From Fictibacillus solisalsi (lineage in GTDB: Bacteria > Bacillota > Bacilli > Bacillales > Fictibacillaceae), in contig NZ_FNHW01000004.1 in the NCBI RefSeq assembly GCF_900103485.1, forward strand, positions 62,001 to 126,000: a stretch of 64,000 nucleotides of DNA, read 5' to 3'. Below the pieces are notes generated by a model. That model did not search any database and was not told the origin of the DNA. It saw nothing but the letters and a program-made list of their open reading frames with translations. Within the stretch, counting starts at the first letter, position 1. Each line of letters opens with the position of its first letter. Made by a program: the position numbers and the translations under genes. Positions 60,807 through 64,000 of the stretch are shown here, piece by piece.

Positions 60807-61988
60807 ATGAATGCAGCAAAGCTGGTGTTTACACCATTAAGCTATATTGGCTGGGGAGCGTTAAAGGAACTGCTGCCCGAAGTTAAAAAATACGGTCCGA
60901 AAAAGATTCTTGTGGTTACGGATCCGATGCTCGCCAAAATTGGGTTGACCGAAAAGATCACCGGCCCGCTCGAGGAACAGGGCTATTCTGTCACCCTGTA
61001 CACAGAAGTTGTACCGGAGCCGCCTGTTGAAGTGGGAGAAAAGCTCGTGTCGTTCACTCGGGAAGGCGGCTTTGACATGGTGATCGGGGTTGGCGGCGGA
61101 AGTGCACTCGATTTGACCAAGCTGGCTGCCGTTCTCGCTGTTCACGAAGGTCCTGTCACGGATTATTTGAATTTAACGGGTACAAGACCAGTAGGGAAAA
61201 AGGGACTGCCAAAGATCCTTATTCCAACCACTTCCGGAACCGGTTCAGAGGTGACCAACATTTCCGTTCTGTCGCTTGAAACAACAAAAGACGTGGTCAC
61301 CCATGATAATCTCCTTGCCGATGCAGCGATCATCGACCCTGCACTAACCCTTTCCGTACCGCCGAAAGTAACAGCTGCGACCGGGATTGATGCATTGACA
61401 CATGCGGTGGAAGCTTATATTTCCGTTAACGCCAGCCCGACGACAGACGGGTTAGCTCTGCAGGCAATTCGCCTAATATCCCGTTCCCTTCGCCGCGCTG
61501 TTGAAAACGGCAACGATGAACAAGCGAGGATTGACATGAGCAACGGAAGCTATATCGCCGGTCTTGCCTTTTTCAATGCCGGAGTCGCCGGTGTTCATGC
61601 GCTTGCCTATCCGCTCGGCGGCCAATTCCACATTTCTCACGGCGAGTCCAATGCTGTACTGCTGCCTTACGTGATGGGTTATATCCGAAAAAGCTGTGTC
61701 ACACGCATGGGTGATATTTTAAATGCACTTGGCGGCAACTCCGCCTTTTTGTCTGATGAAGAAGCGTCGTACCGATGCGTTGAGGAACTGAAGCGCCTGG
61801 TGAGCGATGTGGGTATTCCCAATACACTATCAGGTTTTGATGTTCCCGAATCTGCGCTTGAGAGCCTGACACAGGATGGTGTGAAACAGAAAAGAATACT
61901 GGCCCGAAGCCCGCTTCCCCTCCTGGAAGACGATATCCGGAACATTTACCAATCTGCCTTTGATGGTGCAATAATAGAGCCTGAATAA
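60807..61988 (+). CDS. Iron-containing alcohol dehydrogenase (hydroxybutyrate dehydrogenase-like)
   Basis: A 393-residue group III alcohol dehydrogenase. The NAD site GVGGGSALDLTKLAA lies near 94-108, PTTSGTGSEVTN near 139, and metal ligands are expected in ATGIDALTHAVEAY (Asp/His, about 194) and GVAGVHALAYPLGGQFHISHG (His residues, about 255-275). Such enzymes oxidise primary alcohols or 4-hydroxybutyrate. Co-transcription with the lactonase suggests it oxidises the ring-opened hydroxy acid to a semialdehyde. AAGGGG precedes the ATG; a terminator follows. Confidence 0.92.
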   Translation: MNAAKLVFTPLSYIGWGALKELLPEVKKYGPKKILVVTDPMLAKIGLTEKITGPLEEQGYSVTLYTEVVPEPPVEVGEKLVSFTREGGFDMVIGVGGGSALDLTKLAAVLAVHEGPVTDYLNLTGTRPVGKKGLPKILIPTTSGTGSEVTNISVLSLETTKDVVTHDNLLADAAIIDPALTLSVPPKVTAATGIDALTHAVEAYISVNASPTTDGLALQAIRLISRSLRRAVENGNDEQARIDMSNGSYIAGLAFFNAGVAGVHALAYPLGGQFHISHGESNAVLLPYVMGYIRKSCVTRMGDILNALGGNSAFLSDEEASYRCVEELKRLVSDVGIPNTLSGFDVPESALESLTQDGVKQKRILARSPLPLLEDDIRNIYQSAFDGAIIEPE

Positions 61989-62002
61989 CAAATACTAGCC
62001 CC

Positions 62003-62037
62003 CAAGAAGCCTGGACAATGTCAGGCTTCTTTTTAAT
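62003..62037 (+). terminator. Terminator of the lactonase operon
   Basis: Perfect 10-bp stem AAGAAGCCTG/CAGGCTTCTT followed by TTT. Confidence 0.9.
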
Positions 62038-62117
62038 GAATACAAGCTTTCATGATTGGCCCGTTAGCCCATCGGGTAGAGGTTAAGGTGTCTATTCTTT
62101 TAAGAGGAGGGAACATG

Positions 62118-63149
62118 ATGGCAATTTCGTTAAAGAAAATGAAGCATCAGGTTGTGGTCATTACCGGCGCATCCAGCGGCATTGGGCTCGCGACGGCAAG
62201 AATGGCCGCCTCAAAAGGAGCAAAAGTGGTGCTGGCAGCCCGGAATGAAGCGGCTCTTCAGCAGCTGGCAGAAGAACTGAGAAACAAGGGCTGCCCCGCT
62301 GCCTATGTTGTAGCAGATGTAGGTAATGAGAAGGATGTACGCAAAATCTCCGACACCGCACTGAGTGAATTTGGCCGGTTTGATACATGGGTCAACAATG
62401 CCGGGGTATCGATCTTTGGCAAAGCCATGGACGTCAGCATCGAAGACATGAAACGGATGTTTGAGACGAATTTCTGGGGCGTGGTGTACGGATCGAGAAT
62501 AGCCGTGAAGCATTTTACCGAAAGAGGTGTTCCCGGAGCGTTGATCAACGTGGGAAGCCTGTTCGGCGACCGTGGGGCTGTCGTGCAGTCCACCTATTCC
62601 GCAGCAAAATTTGCGCTGCACGGCTGGACCGAGAACCTGCGTATGGAACTGGAAAAGGATAAGGCGCCCGTCTCTGTGACCTTAATTCATCCGGGCAGGA
62701 TCGATACCCCGTACAACGAGCATGCCATGAGCTATCTGGACAGGCAGCCTGCACACATCGGCATGATGTACGCTCCTGAAGCGGTGGCAGATGCTATATT
62801 GTACGCAGCCTCCCATCCAACGAGAGACATGTTTGTCGGATCCCAGGCGAAGCTTACCGCGGCATTGGGAAAACTCGCTCCCCGCATGATGGACAAATGG
62901 ATGGAAGCGACCATGTACCGTACACAGCATGATAACCGGCCGTCCAACTCTCGTGAGGAAAGCGGACTGTATCACCCCGGATACGGCATGCATGAGCGGG
63001 GCACCAATACCGGCTGGGTCCGCAACCGAAGCTGGTACGTCAAAGCCTCCAAACACCCGATGCTCTCGGCCATGGCATTAACCGGCATTGGAATGTATGT
63101 CTGGAATATGTCAAAGAATCATAAAAAAGAGCAAGTACCTTATTCTTAG
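62118..63149 (+). CDS. SDR-family oxidoreductase with C-terminal membrane helix
   Basis: A 343-residue SDR. NAD(P) site VVVITGASSGIGLATARM (about 11-28), NNAGVSIFGKAMDV, catalytic Ser in NVGSLFGDRG and Tyr/Lys in STYSAAKFALHGW (about 157-161). Beyond the ~250-residue core is a linker and a hydrophobic stretch near the end (HPMLSAMALTGIGMYVW), probably a membrane anchor. The substrate is unknown. ATG 62118 is 7 nt from AGGAGG; ATG 62115 is closer but possible. Single gene. Confidence 0.88.
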   Translation: MAISLKKMKHQVVVITGASSGIGLATARMAASKGAKVVLAARNEAALQQLAEELRNKGCPAAYVVADVGNEKDVRKISDTALSEFGRFDTWVNNAGVSIFGKAMDVSIEDMKRMFETNFWGVVYGSRIAVKHFTERGVPGALINVGSLFGDRGAVVQSTYSAAKFALHGWTENLRMELEKDKAPVSVTLIHPGRIDTPYNEHAMSYLDRQPAHIGMMYAPEAVADAILYAASHPTRDMFVGSQAKLTAALGKLAPRMMDKWMEATMYRTQHDNRPSNSREESGLYHPGYGMHERGTNTGWVRNRSWYVKASKHPMLSAMALTGIGMYVWNMSKNHKKEQVPYS

Positions 63150-63158
63150 AGATCAATA

Positions 63159-63198
63159 GAAAAAGGAGACCAAATCTTGGATTCGGTCTCCTTTTTTA
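63159..63198. terminator. Bidirectional terminator
   Basis: AAAAGGAGACC/GGTCTCCTTTT stem with A- and T-runs at the two sides, between the convergent SDR and Ig-like genes. Confidence 0.9.
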
Positions 63199-63202
63199 AA
63201 TT

Positions 63203-64000
63203 CTATTTCTTAGAAAAGTTCACCTTTTCCAACCCTGCAATACCAATTTCATCTCCGGTTTTAAGTGTTGCGGTTACACTGGTAACTCCACCATCTTTAG
63301 TCGAATTGGCCAGTAATTCATTTACAATGGCATAATCTTTTCTAAACACAAAGAAATTCCCAAACTCGTCTGGTGTAGTAAATTTGTAGCGCCCTGGAGC
63401 AATGTCCTTGCCGACGATCCAATAGCCTGAACTAAAGGATTTCACCTTCGCATGAGAAACTTGAGTAAACTGTACACTTTCCAATCCAGCTATTTCGATT
63501 TTGTCTCCGGATTTAATATCTGTGGTAACCACTGTTACCCCAAAATCCTCGTCTTTACTGGATAGTATTTCGTTAATGTCACGATTGCCGCCCGTATTAA
63601 TAAATAAATTTCCAAAACCCGATTTTGTTGTAATCCTGTACCTTCCCGCCTTAATGTCCGTACCTGCCTTCCATTTGCCAGTACTCAAGCTTTTAACATA
63701 AGGCACCGTAATGGCCGCTGTTGTTGTTTTTCCGTTGGTTGAAGAAGCTGTAATTTTGGCACTTCCTGCTCCTACTGCAGTGACTTTTCCCTTGCTGTCC
63801 ACTTTTGCAACTTTCGAATTGGAAGATTTCCACTTTAGTGTTTTATTAGTCGTGTTGCTCGGGCTTACGGTTGCAGATAGGGTAATGGATTTACCCTTGT
63901 TCAGAGTGACTCTGCTTTTGTTCATCTTGACGGATTTCGCCAGAATCGGAGCATTCACGGTAACTTTAATCTTAACTGGCTTTGCGTCTTTCACACTTGC
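63203..64000 (-). CDS. Ig-like (BIG2) surface protein with two C-terminal repeats, 5' end outside window
   Basis: Only the C-terminal 265 residues are present; the frame is open to the window edge, so the gene starts beyond 64000. A bacterial Ig-like group 2 domain spans about the first 100 residues (VTLNKGKSITLSATVSPSNT; WKSSNSKVAKVDSKGKV; GSAKITASS). Two ~75-residue repeats follow, each with the pattern G-W-x-x-G-x-DI-x-x-GRY near the start and GDxIxIAGLExVxF at the end. Such proteins are usually exported and bind surfaces or polymers. Full size and export signal cannot be seen. Confidence 0.88.
   Translation of the reverse strand, partial: ASVKDAKPVKIKVTVNAPILAKSVKMNKSRVTLNKGKSITLSATVSPSNTTNKTLKWKSSNSKVAKVDSKGKVTAVGAGSAKITASSTNGKTTTAAITVPYVKSLSTGKWKAGTDIKAGRYRITTKSGFGNLFINTGGNRDINEILSSKDEDFGVTVVTTDIKSGDKIEIAGLESVQFTQVSHAKVKSFSSGYWIVGKDIAPGRYKFTTPDEFGNFFVFRKDYAIVNELLANSTKDGGVTSVTATLKTGDEIGIAGLEKVNFSKK

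Noticed and set aside
1-64000. CRISPR array, prophage, insertion sequence or toxin-antitoxin pair
   Set aside because: No direct repeats with unique spacers, no transposase or phage structural genes, and no credible toxin-antitoxin gene pair were seen; the 21-nt arrays have no spacers.

Overview
The window looks like chromosome from an endospore-forming member of the Bacillaceae (Bacillus/Fictibacillus-like). The evidence is two small acid-soluble spore protein genes (an alpha/beta type and sspH), a haem aa3 menaquinol oxidase operon (qoxABCD), a Lia cell-envelope stress locus, adeR-ald, a SLAP-domain protein, strong GGAGG ribosome sites and common TTG/GTG starts. Species assignment is inference. 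I see no rRNA, tRNA, CRISPR array, transposase or prophage; accessory signal comes mainly from non-coding repeat families.

Layout. 0.3-9.8 kb: yajQ, SLAP protein, two Rossmann oxidoreductases, a DUF420 oxidase-assembly protein, an M3 oligoendopeptidase, adeR-ald, and a queuosine-precursor transporter behind a preQ1-I riboswitch. 9.8-21.7 kb: an HD protein, a Crp/Fnr regulator next to a DUF523-DUF1722 protein, two GNATs, a YfmJ-like reductase, a Staygreen/DUF3298 pair, fni, an MsrA-MsrB fusion, a repeat-rich intergenic block, a SASP gene and a secreted phosphodiester glycosidase. 21.7-36 kb: MarR-HlyD-DHA2 efflux operon, proBA, qoxDCBA (minus strand), a DEAD helicase and the kbl-tdh threonine degradation operon. 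36-43.7 kb: liaIH and liaFSR, a two-gene ParM/ParR-like actin segregation cassette, a purine permease and sspH. 43.7-64 kb: a beta-helix protein, a PhoX-like secreted protein, an RlmN-family enzyme, an amino-sugar operon (ROK regulator, nagB, ROK kinase, GH4), a MarR-controlled lrgAB-like pair, a probable lactone/hydroxy-acid module (MBL lactonase and Fe-ADH diverging from GntP permease and SDR), an SDR, and the 3' end of an Ig-like surface protein.

How genes work together: the oxidase operon is complemented by the DUF420 assembly protein; proBA makes proline; kbl-tdh converts threonine to glycine; liaFSR senses envelope damage and would drive liaIH; the 58-62 kb divergent cluster has the parts to import a hydroxy acid, open a lactone and oxidise the product.

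Most unusual signals: (1) tandem copies of a ~120-nt structured repeat whose arms co-vary (19.14-19.43 kb); (2) two 21-nt-period arrays sharing a leader (9.81 and 19.43 kb), one of which starts inside a truncated copy of that repeat; (3) a chromosomal ParM/ParR-like cassette; (4) the lactonase/Fe-ADH/GntP module; (5) an lrgA-like start whose Shine-Dalgarno is separated from GTG by a hairpin. No wholly new protein system is evident.
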